64,000 bases of DNA from Chromohalobacter sp. 296-RDG. GTDB lineage: Bacteria > Pseudomonadota > Gammaproteobacteria > Pseudomonadales > Halomonadaceae. This document shows, one piece after another, positions 38,409-46,928 of this stretch; within the stretch, counting starts at the first letter, position 1; the number at the start of each line of letters is the position of its first letter. Under the pieces are notes generated by a model that was not told where the DNA came from, did no database searches, and saw only the letters and a list, made by a program, of their open reading frames with translations. Location: the NCBI RefSeq assembly GCF_029889885.1, contig NZ_JARANY010000001.1, positions 124,001-188,000 on the forward strand, read 5' to 3'. Both the position numbers and the translations under genes were made by a program.

Positions 38409-39173
38409 TCAGGCGCCGGCGATATGCAGTGTTACATCATGTTTGCGTAGCAGGCGCAGGATGCCGTCGGGCGGTTGGCGGTCCGTGAACAATGCGTCGA
38501 TCTGCGAGATGTTGCCTTGGCGCACCACGGCATTGCGATGGAATTTGGAGTGATCGGCGGTCAGGAAGACCTGGCGCGAATTATGGATGATGGCCTGGGC
38601 GACACGGACTTCCTGATAGTCGAATTCGAGCAACGAGCCGTCATCGTCGATGCCACTGATGCCGATGATACCGTAGTCGACCTTGAACTGATTGATGAAG
38701 TCGATCGTGGCTTCGCCGATGATGCCGCCGTCGCGCGAGCGCACCTGACCGCCAGCGATGATGACGTTGAAATCCTCTTTGTGCTGAAGGATTGCCGCCA
38801 CGTTGAGGTTGTTGGTAATGACCTCTAGGCCCTGATGGTCGCGTAGTGCCTCGGCGACCATTTCATTGCTGGTGCCAATGTTGATGAACAAGGAGGCGGA
38901 GTCGGGAATCTGTGCGGCAACGCATTCAGCGATGTGCTGTTTGGCATCGGCATTGAGTGTCTTGCGCGTATGATAGGCGGTGTTGACGGTGCTCGATTCA
39001 AGGCCGGCCCCACCGTGCACGCGCTTGATTGCGCCTTCGTCGGCCAATTGGTTGAGGTCGCGGCGAATCGTCTGTGGCGTGACGGAAAAATGCTGTGTGA
39101 GCTGCTCTATAGAGGCGTAGCCCTGATGCTTCACCAGGGTGACGATGGCGTCGTGGCGGTCTTGTTGTGTCAT
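38409..39173 (-). CDS. glpR: DeoR-family glycerol-3-phosphate repressor
   Basis: 254 residues. The N-terminal DeoR winged HTH, ASIEQLTQHFSVTPQTIRRDL with HGGAG, is followed by a sugar-phosphate-binding domain with INIGTSNEMVAEAL and VDYGIIGISGIDDDGSLLEFD. It should repress glp genes until glycerol-3-phosphate binds. Identity rests on family pattern plus position next to glpD. An AGGTTCC-type RBS region lies before ATG 39173. Confidence 0.92.
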   Translation of the reverse strand: MTQQDRHDAIVTLVKHQGYASIEQLTQHFSVTPQTIRRDLNQLADEGAIKRVHGGAGLESSTVNTAYHTRKTLNADAKQHIAECVAAQIPDSASLFINIGTSNEMVAEALRDHQGLEVITNNLNVAAILQHKEDFNVIIAGGQVRSRDGGIIGEATIDFINQFKVDYGIIGISGIDDDGSLLEFDYQEVRVAQAIIHNSRQVFLTADHSKFHRNAVVRQGNISQIDALFTDRQPPDGILRLLRKHDVTLHIAGA

Positions 39174-39236
39174 GGGAGGTTCCGTTACCTGGCGAGTAAA
39201 ACGGCCGATGAATGAGCCATGTCGTGTGGGTATACG

Positions 39237-39243
39237 CGAACAT
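39237..39243. promoter_or_regulatory. GlpR-like half-site before glpR
   Basis: CGAACAT, the same heptamer found twice (plus its complement once) before glpD, 64 bp upstream of the glpR start. It suggests autoregulation. The rest of the 290-bp gap up to tRNA-Val shows no other feature I can support. Confidence 0.4.
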
Positions 39244-39530
39244 TGAACAGGCGGCGCAGTGCAGGCTGCAAGGCTATGCTAAATCATGCACTAGTGCGGA
39301 AAAAGGCATTATAAATTGTTGTAAAACGAAAGTAGACGTAGGTTTTGCCCGCTAAAGCGAACTTTTACAAGCAGGAGTGGGGCGTGCCGAGTGCTTGCGT
39401 CAAGCGTCTGAACCTTGGCGAATTTTTAGGTCGGGGCTTGCAATTTTCTACGGCCTGCGTAAAATGCGCATCCGTTGCCAAGGCGAGAGTCGTCAAAAGC
39501 AGTAATGGCATTGTCAAAACGAGTAAAAAT

Positions 39531-39607
39531 AGGACCGTAGCTCAGTTGGTTAGAGCGCCACGTTGACATCGTGGAGGTCAGCGGTTCAAATCCGCTCGGT
39601 CCTACCA
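39531..39607 (+). tRNA. tRNA-Val (anticodon GAC), copy 1
   Basis: A 77-nt cloverleaf: acceptor AGGACCG/CGGTCCT, anticodon stem CCACG/CGTGG with loop TTGACAT giving GAC, T-loop GTTCAAATC, encoded CCA. Confidence 0.96.
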
Positions 39608-39676
39608 AGTGCTTAATGTGGAAGTGCGTAATGTTTTTGGTGCTTAGCGTCTAAATGCTGCCAACAATCGATTTGC

Positions 39677-39753
39677 AGGACCGTAGCTCAGTTGGTTAGA
39701 GCGCCACGTTGACATCGTGGAGGTCAGCGGTTCAAGTCCGCTCGGTCCTACCA
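39677..39753 (+). tRNA. tRNA-Val (anticodon GAC), copy 2
   Basis: Identical to the first copy except one T-loop base (GTTCAAGTC instead of GTTCAAATC). 69 bp separate the two genes, which probably form one transcript ending at the hairpin just downstream. Confidence 0.96.
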
Positions 39754-39761
39754 GAATATTG

Positions 39762-39796
39762 AACGCCCCCGCTGTTTATTGCAGCAGGGGCGTTTG
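39762..39796 (+). terminator. Terminator of the tRNA-Val pair
   Basis: The stem AACGCCCC...GCTG / CAGC...GGGGCGTT has loop TTTATTG and a short T-rich end. It also serves the convergent fRMsr gene. Confidence 0.75.
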
Positions 39797-39820
39797 CGTT
39801 TGATCTTCGTGCCGTCGAGT

Positions 39821-40294
39821 TTATCCGGTCACGCTGGATGTTGAGAGATCGCTGGCGGCGATGAAGATGTCAACCAAGCGCTCGATCCCGCGTTGGTCGT
39901 CTTCGCTGAAGCGCTCGAGGCGTGGGCTGTCGAGATCCAGCACCCCCCAGAGTTCGCCGTCGTGCACGATGGGTACCACCAACTCCGAGCGTGACGCGGC
40001 ATCGCAGGCGATGTGTCCGGGGAAGGCATGGACATCCGCGACACGTTGTGTGCGACGTGTCGTGGCGGTGGCGCCGCACACACCTGTGTCGAAAGGGATG
40101 GGATTGCAGGCCGGCAAGCCCTGGAATGGTCCGAGGATGAGCGTGCTAGGCTGCCGCTGAAGGTAAAAGCCAGCCCAGTTCAGGTCGGTGATCTCGTGCT
40201 TCAGAAAGGCACAGGTCTGTGCCGCGTTAGTCAGCCAATCACGGGTGTCCAGCAGGGTTTCCAGTTGACGGGCAAGCAGGGCGTAGTCACTCAT
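39821..40294 (-). CDS. msrC: GAF-domain free methionine-(R)-sulfoxide reductase
   Basis: 157 residues, a single GAF domain. All three cysteines of the E. coli enzyme are present: two in ACNPIPFDTGVCGATA and one in HIACDAASRSELVVP. Further family blocks are NWAGFYLQ and GVLDLDSPRLERFSEDD. It reduces free methionine-R-sulfoxide with thioredoxin. Adjacent to the methionine ABC transporter genes in the same direction, which fits methionine salvage. Confidence 0.92.
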   Translation of the reverse strand: MSDYALLARQLETLLDTRDWLTNAAQTCAFLKHEITDLNWAGFYLQRQPSTLILGPFQGLPACNPIPFDTGVCGATATTRRTQRVADVHAFPGHIACDAASRSELVVPIVHDGELWGVLDLDSPRLERFSEDDQRGIERLVDIFIAASDLSTSSVTG

Positions 40295-40376
40295 GATGTC
40301 TCCAGGCGGATGCGGGTGATAACGAAACAGGCCGACCCTGTGGGGCCGGCCTGTCGAACGAAGCAGCTGACGGTGG

Positions 40377-41204
40377 TTACTTCCAGCCGGGAACTGCTGC
40401 GCCCTTGAAAAGTTCGTTAGCCTTATCGATGACAGCCTGCGATTGATACGCCTTGACCAGATTCTGGATCGCTTCGTCGTCCTGCATGTCCTTACGCGTC
40501 ACGATCAAGTTGACGTAGGGCGACTCCGGTCCTTCCTTGATCAATGCGTCATCCAGACTGAGACCTGCCGGCTGGGCGAAAGTATTGTTGATGAAGGCCA
40601 GGTCCACATCGGGCAGCACGCGCGGCAGTTGGGCGGCTTCGATTTCGCGGAACTCGTAGTCATGCGGATTATCACTGATATCCACCGGTGTCGCTTCGAG
40701 GTTTTCCGGATCGTCGAGCTCTAGCAGCCCTTCATTATGCATCAGAATGAGCGAGCGCCCTTCATTGGAAGGGTCGTTGGGCAATGCGATGGTTGCTCCG
40801 TCGGGTACGCTGGAGATGTCGTCGTAGCGTTCGGAATATGCGCCGATCGGGTAGACGAAGGTCTTTCCGGCGATGGCGAAATCGTAATCGCGGTCCTCGA
40901 TCATGCTATTCAGGTACGGCTCATGCTGGAAGGCATTGGCATCCAGGCTGCCGTCGGCGAGGGCGGCATTGGGCGAGACGTAGTCGGTGAACTCGACGAT
41001 TTCGATATCGAGGTCATAGTCGTCTTTGGCGACTTGCTTGGCGACTTCCATGACGTCCGTTTCCGGACCTGCCACGGTGCCGACCTTGATCGATTGCGTT
41101 TCGGCGTCATCGCTGCCGCAGCCGGCGATCAAGCCGGCGCCGAGCAGTGCCGCAGCACCGAAGAGACGCACGGGGTGTAGGACCTGGGCGAGAGTGTCGT
41201 TCAT
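40377..41204 (-). CDS. metQ: D-methionine ABC transporter, substrate-binding lipoprotein
   Basis: 275 residues. A lipoprotein signal with lipobox LIAGC (Cys29), then NlpA-family blocks IKVGTVAGPETDVMEVAKQVAK, VEFTDYVSPNAALADGSLDANAFQHEPYL, ALPNDPSNEGRSLILMHNEGLL and YVNLIVTRKD. It captures methionine in the periplasm, anchored to the inner membrane. Last gene of metNIQ, 124 bp behind metI. Confidence 0.94.
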   Translation of the reverse strand: MNDTLAQVLHPVRLFGAAALLGAGLIAGCGSDDAETQSIKVGTVAGPETDVMEVAKQVAKDDYDLDIEIVEFTDYVSPNAALADGSLDANAFQHEPYLNSMIEDRDYDFAIAGKTFVYPIGAYSERYDDISSVPDGATIALPNDPSNEGRSLILMHNEGLLELDDPENLEATPVDISDNPHDYEFREIEAAQLPRVLPDVDLAFINNTFAQPAGLSLDDALIKEGPESPYVNLIVTRKDMQDDEAIQNLVKAYQSQAVIDKANELFKGAAVPGWK

Positions 41205-41328
41205 GTTGTGAGCTCCTTGAATGAGGCGTTGCCGCCGGATGCACGATGGTTCCCGAAAAGTATTTATGCTTTTTGGATATAAAAGTTTTTCCTAGTATAG
41301 CTTTATGTTTGTTCCACTGGCCACGCAC

Positions 41329-41982
41329 TCATTTATGGTCGGCCTTGCGTACCAAGCGGTCGCCAAGGCTTTGAAAGCCCTGCACCATGACCACCAGTAT
41401 CGCCACCGTAATGAGCATGATCATCGGGTCGAAGCGATTATAGCCATAACGGATGCCGAGATCGCCCAGACCGCCACCCCCGACGGCGCCGGCCATGGCC
41501 GAATAGCTGACCAGCGTGACCACGGTAATGGTCAGACCGTTGATGATACCGCCCTTGGCTTCCGGCAAGAGCACCTTGGTGATGATCTGCAGCGGAGTGG
41601 CGCCCATGGCCTGGGCGGCTTCGATCAGGCCTGGGGGAATCTCGTTGAGCGCGCCTTCGACAAGGCGCGCGACGAAGGGAATCGCGGCGATGATGAGCGG
41701 CACGACGGCGGCGTTGGTGCCGATGGAACTGCCGACCACGAGGCGCGTGAAGGGAATGATCGCCACCATGAGAATGATGAAGGGAATCGAACGGCCTATA
41801 TTGGTGACGATTCCCAGAACGCGTTGGGCGACTGGCTGCGCGAGGATCTGCCCCGGACGCGTGACATACAGCAGAACCCCGAGAGGAATGCCGATCACGG
41901 CCGAGACCGCGCCCGACAGGGCGACCATATAGAGTGTATCGAGCGTTGCCTCGAGGATCAGTTCAAGCATCGCGCTGGACAT
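41329..41982 (-). CDS. metI: Methionine ABC transporter, permease
   Basis: 217 residues with five or six transmembrane helices (TLYMVALSGAVSAVIGIPLGVLL, IGRSIPFIILMVAIIPF, VPLIIAAIPFVARLVEGAL). The permease coupling loop is EAAQAMGATPLQIITKVLLPEA (E-A-A-x3-G-x9-I-x-L-P). It overlaps the end of metN by 20 bp, implying translational coupling. Confidence 0.95.
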   Translation of the reverse strand: MSSAMLELILEATLDTLYMVALSGAVSAVIGIPLGVLLYVTRPGQILAQPVAQRVLGIVTNIGRSIPFIILMVAIIPFTRLVVGSSIGTNAAVVPLIIAAIPFVARLVEGALNEIPPGLIEAAQAMGATPLQIITKVLLPEAKGGIINGLTITVVTLVSYSAMAGAVGGGGLGDLGIRYGYNRFDPMIMLITVAILVVMVQGFQSLGDRLVRKADHK

Positions 41983-43006
41983 GGCCGAGTACCTCTACAT
42001 TGATGTCGTGGGATTCGAGTTGCGAGAGCGCTTGTGACGTTTTCTCGGGCGTGCCGATGAGCTCGGCGATCATCAGGCCTAGCGTGCGGCCCTGGATCGA
42101 CTCCACCTTGGCTTGCAGGATGCTGACATCGACGCCGCTATCGCGTGCCAGGCGCGAAATGAGCGGCGTTGCAACATTGGCGCCGGAAAACGCCAGACGG
42201 ACCACGGGATGTGTATGCTCGCCGGGTGCTTCCTCGAGACGCTCGACCAGCACTTGCGGTGGCTCGAGCTCGAGAAAGGCGTTGAGAAAATCGCGTCCCA
42301 GTTGTGTCGCCGGTGCGGTGAAGAAATCGCCGACGTCGGCTTCCTCCACCAGCTCGCCATCCGAGATCAGGCCAACACGGTGGCAGATGCTCTTGACCAC
42401 TTCCATCTCATGGGTAATGAGCAGAATGGTCAGTCCCAGCTTACGGTTGATGTCCTGTAGCAGTTCGAGGATCGACGCCGTCGTCTGTGGGTCGAGGGCG
42501 GACGTCGCCTCGTCGCAGAGCAGTACCTTGGGGCGACTGGCGAGGGCGCGCGCGATGGCCACACGCTGTTTCTGTCCCCCCGAGAGTTGCGCCGGATATT
42601 GCGTGGCCTTGTCGGTCAGGCCCGTGAGGTCGAGCAGCGGCCCGACGCGCTCGCGAATCTCGCCTTTCGATACGCCCATCAACTCCAGCGGCAGCGCTAC
42701 GTTGTCGAAAACCGTGCGCGAGGCGAGCAGGTTGAAATGCTGGAAAATCATGCCGAGCTGATGGCGCGATTGCCGCAGGGCTTCGCTGTCCTGCTGGGTC
42801 AAGTCCTGGCCGTCGACGATGACATGGCCCTCGGTCGGGCGTTCGAGGAGGTTGACGCAGCGAATCAGCGTTGACTTGCCCGCGCCGGAGAGACCGATCA
42901 CGCCATGGATGGCGCCCTTCGGGACTTCCAGGTCGATATTTTTTAGGGCATGGATCGCCGTGGGACCGGCCCCATAGGTTTTGGAGACACCGTCGAGTTT
43001 GATCAT
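41963..43006 (-). CDS. metN: Methionine ABC transporter, ATP-binding protein
   Basis: 347 residues. Walker A GLSGAGKST, Q-loop, signature LSGGQKQR, Walker B VLLCDEATSALD and H-loop. The C-terminal NIL/ACT domain (about 265-347, FSGANVATPLISRLARDSGVDV) binds methionine and inhibits transport. First gene of metNIQ; about 280 nt of leader lie between the predicted promoter and ATG 43006 and hold a SAM-II-like riboswitch and a terminator. The ribosome-binding site before the ATG (GAAGA) is weak. Confidence 0.96.
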   Translation of the reverse strand: MIKLDGVSKTYGAGPTAIHALKNIDLEVPKGAIHGVIGLSGAGKSTLIRCVNLLERPTEGHVIVDGQDLTQQDSEALRQSRHQLGMIFQHFNLLASRTVFDNVALPLELMGVSKGEIRERVGPLLDLTGLTDKATQYPAQLSGGQKQRVAIARALASRPKVLLCDEATSALDPQTTASILELLQDINRKLGLTILLITHEMEVVKSICHRVGLISDGELVEEADVGDFFTAPATQLGRDFLNAFLELEPPQVLVERLEEAPGEHTHPVVRLAFSGANVATPLISRLARDSGVDVSILQAKVESIQGRTLGLMIAELIGTPEKTSQALSQLESHDINVEVLGHVQRDA

Positions 43007-43171
43007 CGTCTTCGTTTGGGTCGATGCGTTGGGACGTCATGGCCAGTGGCACGCCGGCGATCGTCGGCGACCGAAGCATTGTCATGCCTGGAGTGGCGTC
43101 GCATGTGGCAAAATCCAGCATTATAACGAGACTGGACTGCCTTTGTGGCGGGATTTGTAGGCTGTGGCCAT
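43007..43171 (-). other. metN leader downstream of the terminator
   Basis: 165 bp with no convincing gene. On the minus strand a TATAAT (43120-43125) could be the -10 box of a secondary promoter escaping the riboswitch, but no good -35 lies 17 bp upstream. A CCAG...CTGG inverted repeat surrounds it. Confidence 0.35.
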
Positions 43172-43198
43172 AAAAAAAGGCCACCCAGGCGGGTGGCC
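43172..43198 (-). terminator. Leader terminator of metNIQ (attenuator)
   Basis: On the minus strand the perfect stem GGCCACCC-GCCT-GGGTGGCC is followed directly by seven T residues. It lies 13 nt past the riboswitch aptamer and well before the metN start, so it would stop transcription ahead of the operon. Its 5' arm contains CACCC, complementary to GGGTG at the 3' end of the aptamer. Confidence 0.9.
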
Positions 43199-43211
43199 AT
43201 CAACGCTGGAC

Positions 43212-43281
43212 ACACCCTTTTAGCGGTATTTCCCCGGAACATGCCCGGGCGCGCCCGCAATCTGGGGACAAATCGGCGCTC
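43212..43281 (-). ncRNA. SAM-II-like riboswitch aptamer upstream of metNIQ
   Basis: Read on the minus strand. P1 is GCGCC (43279-43275) with GGCGC (43255-43251). The loop begins GATTTGTCCCC and ends ATTGCG, matching the SAM-II pattern GAUUU...CC...UUGC. After P1 comes an extra hairpin CCCGG/CCGGG, then GAAATACC and the conserved GCTAAAAGGG. The GGG (43217-43215) can pair with CCC of the loop to make the P2 pseudoknot. SAM-II is best known from alphaproteobacteria before methionine genes; here it precedes the methionine transporter. Judged from a remembered consensus, not a covariance model. Confidence 0.65.
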
Positions 43282-43293
43282 AAGAAGCGTTGG

Positions 43294-43322
43294 ATTTTAG
43301 GGATCGACTCGAGATCTGTCAA
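43294..43322 (-). promoter_or_regulatory. Consensus sigma-70 promoter of the metNIQ leader
   Basis: On the minus strand TTGACA (43322-43317), a 17-bp spacer, and TAAAAT (43299-43294). Transcription would begin near 43287, just before the riboswitch P1 stem. Confidence 0.75.
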
Positions 43323-43478
43323 TATCTATAGGCCACGTTCTTGCATTCAAGGACTTTATTCAGTGTTATCACCTATTTGGGGGAGCATTTAAAGGTATAG
43401 GTGTCTGACGATGGGGGCCGATGGGTCATGGTAGAATGATGGCTTTTGAAGTGTGAAAGCATTGGTCAAGGAGTCGAG

Positions 43479-44093
43479 ATGTTTACCGGTATCGTGCAGG
43501 GCATGGGAACGGTGGTGGCCGTGGAAGAGGAAACGCAGTTCCGGCGCCATATCGTGTCGTTTCCCGAGGGCATGGTGGACGGGCTCGAAACCGGTGCCTC
43601 GGTGTCGCATAATGGATGCTGCCTGTCAGTGACTCGCATCGAGGGCGACCGAGTGTCCTTCGATCTGATGCGTGAAACATTGCGCCTCACTAACTTGGGA
43701 GCGCTGAGCGTTGGTGACCAGGTCAATCTCGAGCGTGCTGCGCGCATCGGTGACGAAATCGGTGGCCATTCGATGTCCGGTCATGTCATCTGTCAGGCGG
43801 CCTTGGAAGAACTTGACGAGGCCCCCAGCAACCGTCGCTTGTGGTTCGCGATGCCAGAGGTGCATGCGCGTTTTCTGTTCGAGAAAGGCTACATTGGCGT
43901 CGATGGCATCAGTTTGACGATCGGTGCCGTCGATGGCGCGCGCTTCTGCGTCGACTTGATTCCCGAGACCTTGTCGCGCACGACATTGGGCGAGCGCGTG
44001 CTGGGCGAGTGGGTGAACATCGAGATCGATCCGCAGACTCAGGCGATTGTCGAGACGGTGGAGCGGGTGTTGGCATCGCGTAGCGCCGAATGA
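43479..44093 (+). CDS. ribE: Riboflavin synthase, alpha subunit
   Basis: 204 residues from ATG 43479 (AAGGAG upstream). Two homologous lumazine-binding halves: MFTGIVQGMGTVVAVEEE with GCCLSVTRIEGDRVSFDLMRETL, and GGHSMSGHVICQAAL with GISLTIGAVDGARFCVDLIPETL. It dismutates 6,7-dimethyl-8-ribityllumazine to riboflavin. Stand-alone here; no RFN-type riboswitch is seen upstream. Confidence 0.95.
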   Translation: MFTGIVQGMGTVVAVEEETQFRRHIVSFPEGMVDGLETGASVSHNGCCLSVTRIEGDRVSFDLMRETLRLTNLGALSVGDQVNLERAARIGDEIGGHSMSGHVICQAALEELDEAPSNRRLWFAMPEVHARFLFEKGYIGVDGISLTIGAVDGARFCVDLIPETLSRTTLGERVLGEWVNIEIDPQTQAIVETVERVLASRSAE

Positions 44094-44204
44094 ACGAACG
44101 CGCTGTTGTACACCCTCGATTCCTGGCGTTGCATTGGGTACCATTTACGGCTTTGTCCGCTGCCCGTCGCGGCTAAACCGCGTGCCTAGCTGATGGAGCC
44201 TCAG

Positions 44205-44750
44205 ATGAGCATTTATGGCGATTATATAAAGTCGGTCATTCGCACCGTCCCCGATTGGCCCCACCCGGGGGTCAATTTCCGTGATATCACGCCGGTGCTG
44301 CAGAACAGTGCCGCTTTCCGCAAGCTCATCGATAGCTTCGTCCACCGTTATCAGGAGCTCAATCTGGATGCAATCGCCGCCATCGATGCGCGCGGTTTCA
44401 TTATCGGCGCGCCGGTTGCCTATGAGCTGAACTGTAGCTTCGTGCCGGTGCGCAAGAAAGGCAAGCTGCCGTTCAAGACCATCAGCGAAACCTATACGCT
44501 GGAATACGGTGAATCGACCGTCGAGTTGCATTCTGACGCCTTCCGCGAAGGCGACCGTATCCTGGTGATGGATGATCTGATCGCCACTGGTGGCACCATG
44601 CTGGCGGCGGCCTCGCTGATCCAGCGTAGCGGCGGACACGTGGTCGAGACCGCCACAATCATCGATCTTCCCGAACTTGGCGGCGCGCAGAAGCTCCGCG
44701 ATGCTGGCCATAGCGTCTTCGCTGCTTGCACCTTTACCGAAGACGAATGA
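44205..44750 (+). CDS. apt: Adenine phosphoribosyltransferase
   Basis: 181 residues from ATG 44205 (GGAG 7 nt upstream). The PRPP motif [14 protein letters not shown], the hood loop [20 protein letters not shown] and [15 protein letters not shown] mark it. It salvages adenine to AMP. First of a run of nucleobase-salvage genes in the same direction. Confidence 0.95.
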   Translation: MSIYGDYIKSVIRTVPDWPHPGVNFRDITPVLQNSAAFRKLIDSFVHRYQELNLDAIAAIDARGFIIGAPVAYELNCSFVPVRKKGKLPFKTISETYTLEYGESTVELHSDAFREGDRILVMDDLIATGGTMLAAASLIQRSGGHVVETATIIDLPELGGAQKLRDAGHSVFAACTFTEDE

Positions 44751-44815
44751 TGCACGTGGGTGCGTGGCCGCCGCGCACTCTGCCGCCCCTTATCTTCCGT
44801 TAGTAGGGTCTACTA

Positions 44816-45304
44816 ATGAGTACCGATCGCTACCACCAGCAGTTCACCGTTTCCTGGGACCAGTTGCATCGCGATGTGCGTGTCCTGTGTCACCAACTCG
44901 TCGAGCGAGACTTTAAAGGTATCGTCGCGATCACCCGCGGCGGATTGATTCCCGCTGCATTGATCGCGCGTGAACTCAATGTGCGTCTGATCGATACCGT
45001 GTGCATCAAGAGTTACGAACACAAGGAGCAGGGCGGCCTGAACGTCATGAAGGGCGTCGACCACGATGGCGATGGTTGGTTGCTGGTCGATGACCTGGTC
45101 GATACAGGAAAGACGGCGCAGGCGGTGCGCGAGATGCTGCCCAAGGCGCATTTCGTGACCATCTATGCCAAGCCGGAAGGTCGTCCGCTGGTCGATCAGT
45201 GCTTGACCGAAGTCGCGCAGAACTGCTGGATTCAGTTCCCGTGGGACATGGGCATTGCCTATGTCGAGCCGTTGGTCGACCAGGTGCGTTCGCGCGATTC
45301 ATGA
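44816..45304 (+). CDS. gpt: Xanthine-guanine phosphoribosyltransferase
   Basis: 162 residues. The start MSTDRYHQQFTVSWDQLHRDVR resembles E. coli Gpt, with ITRGGLIPAALIARELNVR, the PRPP motif GWLLVDDLVDTGKT and the C-terminal WIQFPWDMGIAYVEP. It salvages guanine and xanthine. It lies 65 bp behind apt and 37 bp before ung. Confidence 0.94.
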   Translation: MSTDRYHQQFTVSWDQLHRDVRVLCHQLVERDFKGIVAITRGGLIPAALIARELNVRLIDTVCIKSYEHKEQGGLNVMKGVDHDGDGWLLVDDLVDTGKTAQAVREMLPKAHFVTIYAKPEGRPLVDQCLTEVAQNCWIQFPWDMGIAYVEPLVDQVRSRDS

Positions 45305-45341
45305 GTCTCGTTGCCCAACGCAAGCGTAAGGAAGGTGTGTG

Positions 45342-46034
45342 ATGTCTCAAGTCTTGCCGGATAGCTGGCAGCGTCATCTGGGCCCGGAATTCGAGGCGCC
45401 CTACATGCAGACGCTGCGCGCGTTTTTGGCGCGTGAAAAAGCCGCGCGCAAGGTGATCTATCCGCATTCGGATCACTGGTTTCGTGCCTTCGAGTTGACG
45501 CCGTTGGATCAGGTCCGCGTCGTGGTCTTGGGGCAGGACCCGTATCACGGGCCACATCAGGCGCATGGGTTGTGCTTCTCGGTGCGCCCCGGCATTCCCG
45601 CACCGCCTTCATTGCAGAACATTTACAAGGAACTGGCGCAGGACGTGGGCACGACCCCGGTTTCGCACGGCTTTCTCGAGTCCTGGGCGCGTCAGGGCGT
45701 GTTGCTCCTCAATAGTGTATTGACCGTCGAGCAGGGTAACGCCGGCGCGCATCGGGGGCAGGGCTGGGAGGCCTTCACCGACCGTGCAATTCAGGTGGTC
45801 AATGAGCAATGCGATGGGGTGGTTTTCTTGCTTTGGGGCAGTTATGCCCAGAAGAAGGCATCGTTCGTCGACCGTCAGAAACACCTGGTGTTGCATGCCC
45901 CGCATCCTTCGCCCTTGTCGGCGCACCGTGGCTTCTTCGGTCAGCGTCACTTCTCTCAAGCCAATGCCTTTCTGGCCGCACGGGGCCGAGAGGGCATCGA
46001 CTGGCAACTGCCGGCACAGCCTGAGTTCATCTAG
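45342..46034 (+). CDS. ung: Uracil-DNA glycosylase
   Basis: 230 residues from ATG 45342 (AAGGAAGG upstream). Family 1 motifs: the water-activating loop [18 protein letters not shown] and the DNA-binding leucine loop [13 protein letters not shown]. It removes uracil from DNA. Its place between salvage genes may simply reflect shared direction. Confidence 0.97.
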   Translation: MSQVLPDSWQRHLGPEFEAPYMQTLRAFLAREKAARKVIYPHSDHWFRAFELTPLDQVRVVVLGQDPYHGPHQAHGLCFSVRPGIPAPPSLQNIYKELAQDVGTTPVSHGFLESWARQGVLLLNSVLTVEQGNAGAHRGQGWEAFTDRAIQVVNEQCDGVVFLLWGSYAQKKASFVDRQKHLVLHAPHPSPLSAHRGFFGQRHFSQANAFLAARGREGIDWQLPAQPEFI

Positions 46035-46170
46035 TCCCCTTAACCCGCGCTCCCTGGCACGCTAGAATACGTGCAAATCCGGGCCGCTCTCCGGTCGCAT
46101 CCGTGACGTACCCGCGTGGCCGATGTGAAGTGCGGTTCGGCTCGTCATCGCCGAAAGGATATCCCCCGAC

Positions 46171-46800
46171 ATGAGCGTTCATGCCATCCAACATCCCCTG
46201 GTCAAGCATAAGCTGGGCCTGATGCGTGAAGCCGGTATCAGCACCAAGAGCTTCCGTGAGCTGGCCAGCGAAGTCGCCAAGTTATTGACCTATGAAGCGA
46301 CGCAGGATCTCGAGACTCAGAAGACCGAGATTCCGGGATGGAGTGGCGGCTTGCTCGAAGTCGAACTGCTCAAGGGCAAGAAGGTGACCGTGGTTCCCAT
46401 TCTGCGTGCCGGTCTGGGCATGCTCGATGCCGTTACCGATCTCATTCCCAGTGCGCGTGTCAGTGTGGTGGGGCTTTATCGCAACGAAGAGACGCTGGAG
46501 CCGGTGCCGTATTTCGAGAAGTTCGTCGGTGATCTCGACGAGCGTCTGGCGATCGTCATCGATCCCATGCTGGCTACGGGGGGCTCCATGGTGGCGACGC
46601 TGGATATGCTCAAGGCGCGTGGCTGTCCGCTCGTGAAAGTCATCGTTCTGGTCGCGGCGCCTGAGGGTATCGCCCGAGTTCAGGAGGCTTATCCCGAAGT
46701 GGAAATCTATACCGCTTCCGTCGATGAGCGCCTCGACGAGAATGGCTACATCATTCCGGGTCTTGGTGATGCCGGCGACAAGATATTCGGCACGCGCTGA
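46171..46800 (+). CDS. upp: Uracil phosphoribosyltransferase
   Basis: 209 residues, typical. Start [17 protein letters not shown], then [12 protein letters not shown], the PRPP motif [15 protein letters not shown] and the C-terminal uracil loop [17 protein letters not shown]. It converts uracil to UMP. A uracil permease gene follows, the same pairing as upp-uraA of E. coli, with a terminator between. Confidence 0.96.
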   Translation: MSVHAIQHPLVKHKLGLMREAGISTKSFRELASEVAKLLTYEATQDLETQKTEIPGWSGGLLEVELLKGKKVTVVPILRAGLGMLDAVTDLIPSARVSVVGLYRNEETLEPVPYFEKFVGDLDERLAIVIDPMLATGGSMVATLDMLKARGCPLVKVIVLVAAPEGIARVQEAYPEVEIYTASVDERLDENGYIIPGLGDAGDKIFGTR

Positions 46801-46818
46801 GACGATATCTGCCACGCG

Positions 46819-46850
46819 GCCCCTGACGTTTTGCACTCAGGGGCTTTTTT
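46819..46850 (+). terminator. Intrinsic terminator after upp
   Basis: The 8-bp stem GCCCCTGA / TCAGGGGC, loop of about 10 nt, then six T residues. Confidence 0.88.
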
Positions 46851-46928
46851 GGGACCTCGCCCTGGCATGTGGCACGTCGTGGGCGGTGCTTGAGCGTACT
46901 GCTTTAATTGCTTTGGAGACTTCTCGTC

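Noticed and set aside
43172-43322. Stand-alone small RNA such as 6S or SRP RNA ending at the T-run
   Set aside because: No SRP tetraloop motif or 6S bubble is seen, and the SAM-II pattern plus the downstream methionine operon explain the element better.
43323-43478. FMN (RFN) riboswitch before ribE
   Set aside because: None of the conserved RFN blocks (such as AGGGGCGGGGUG-type boxes) can be found; only ordinary promoter-like sequence is present.
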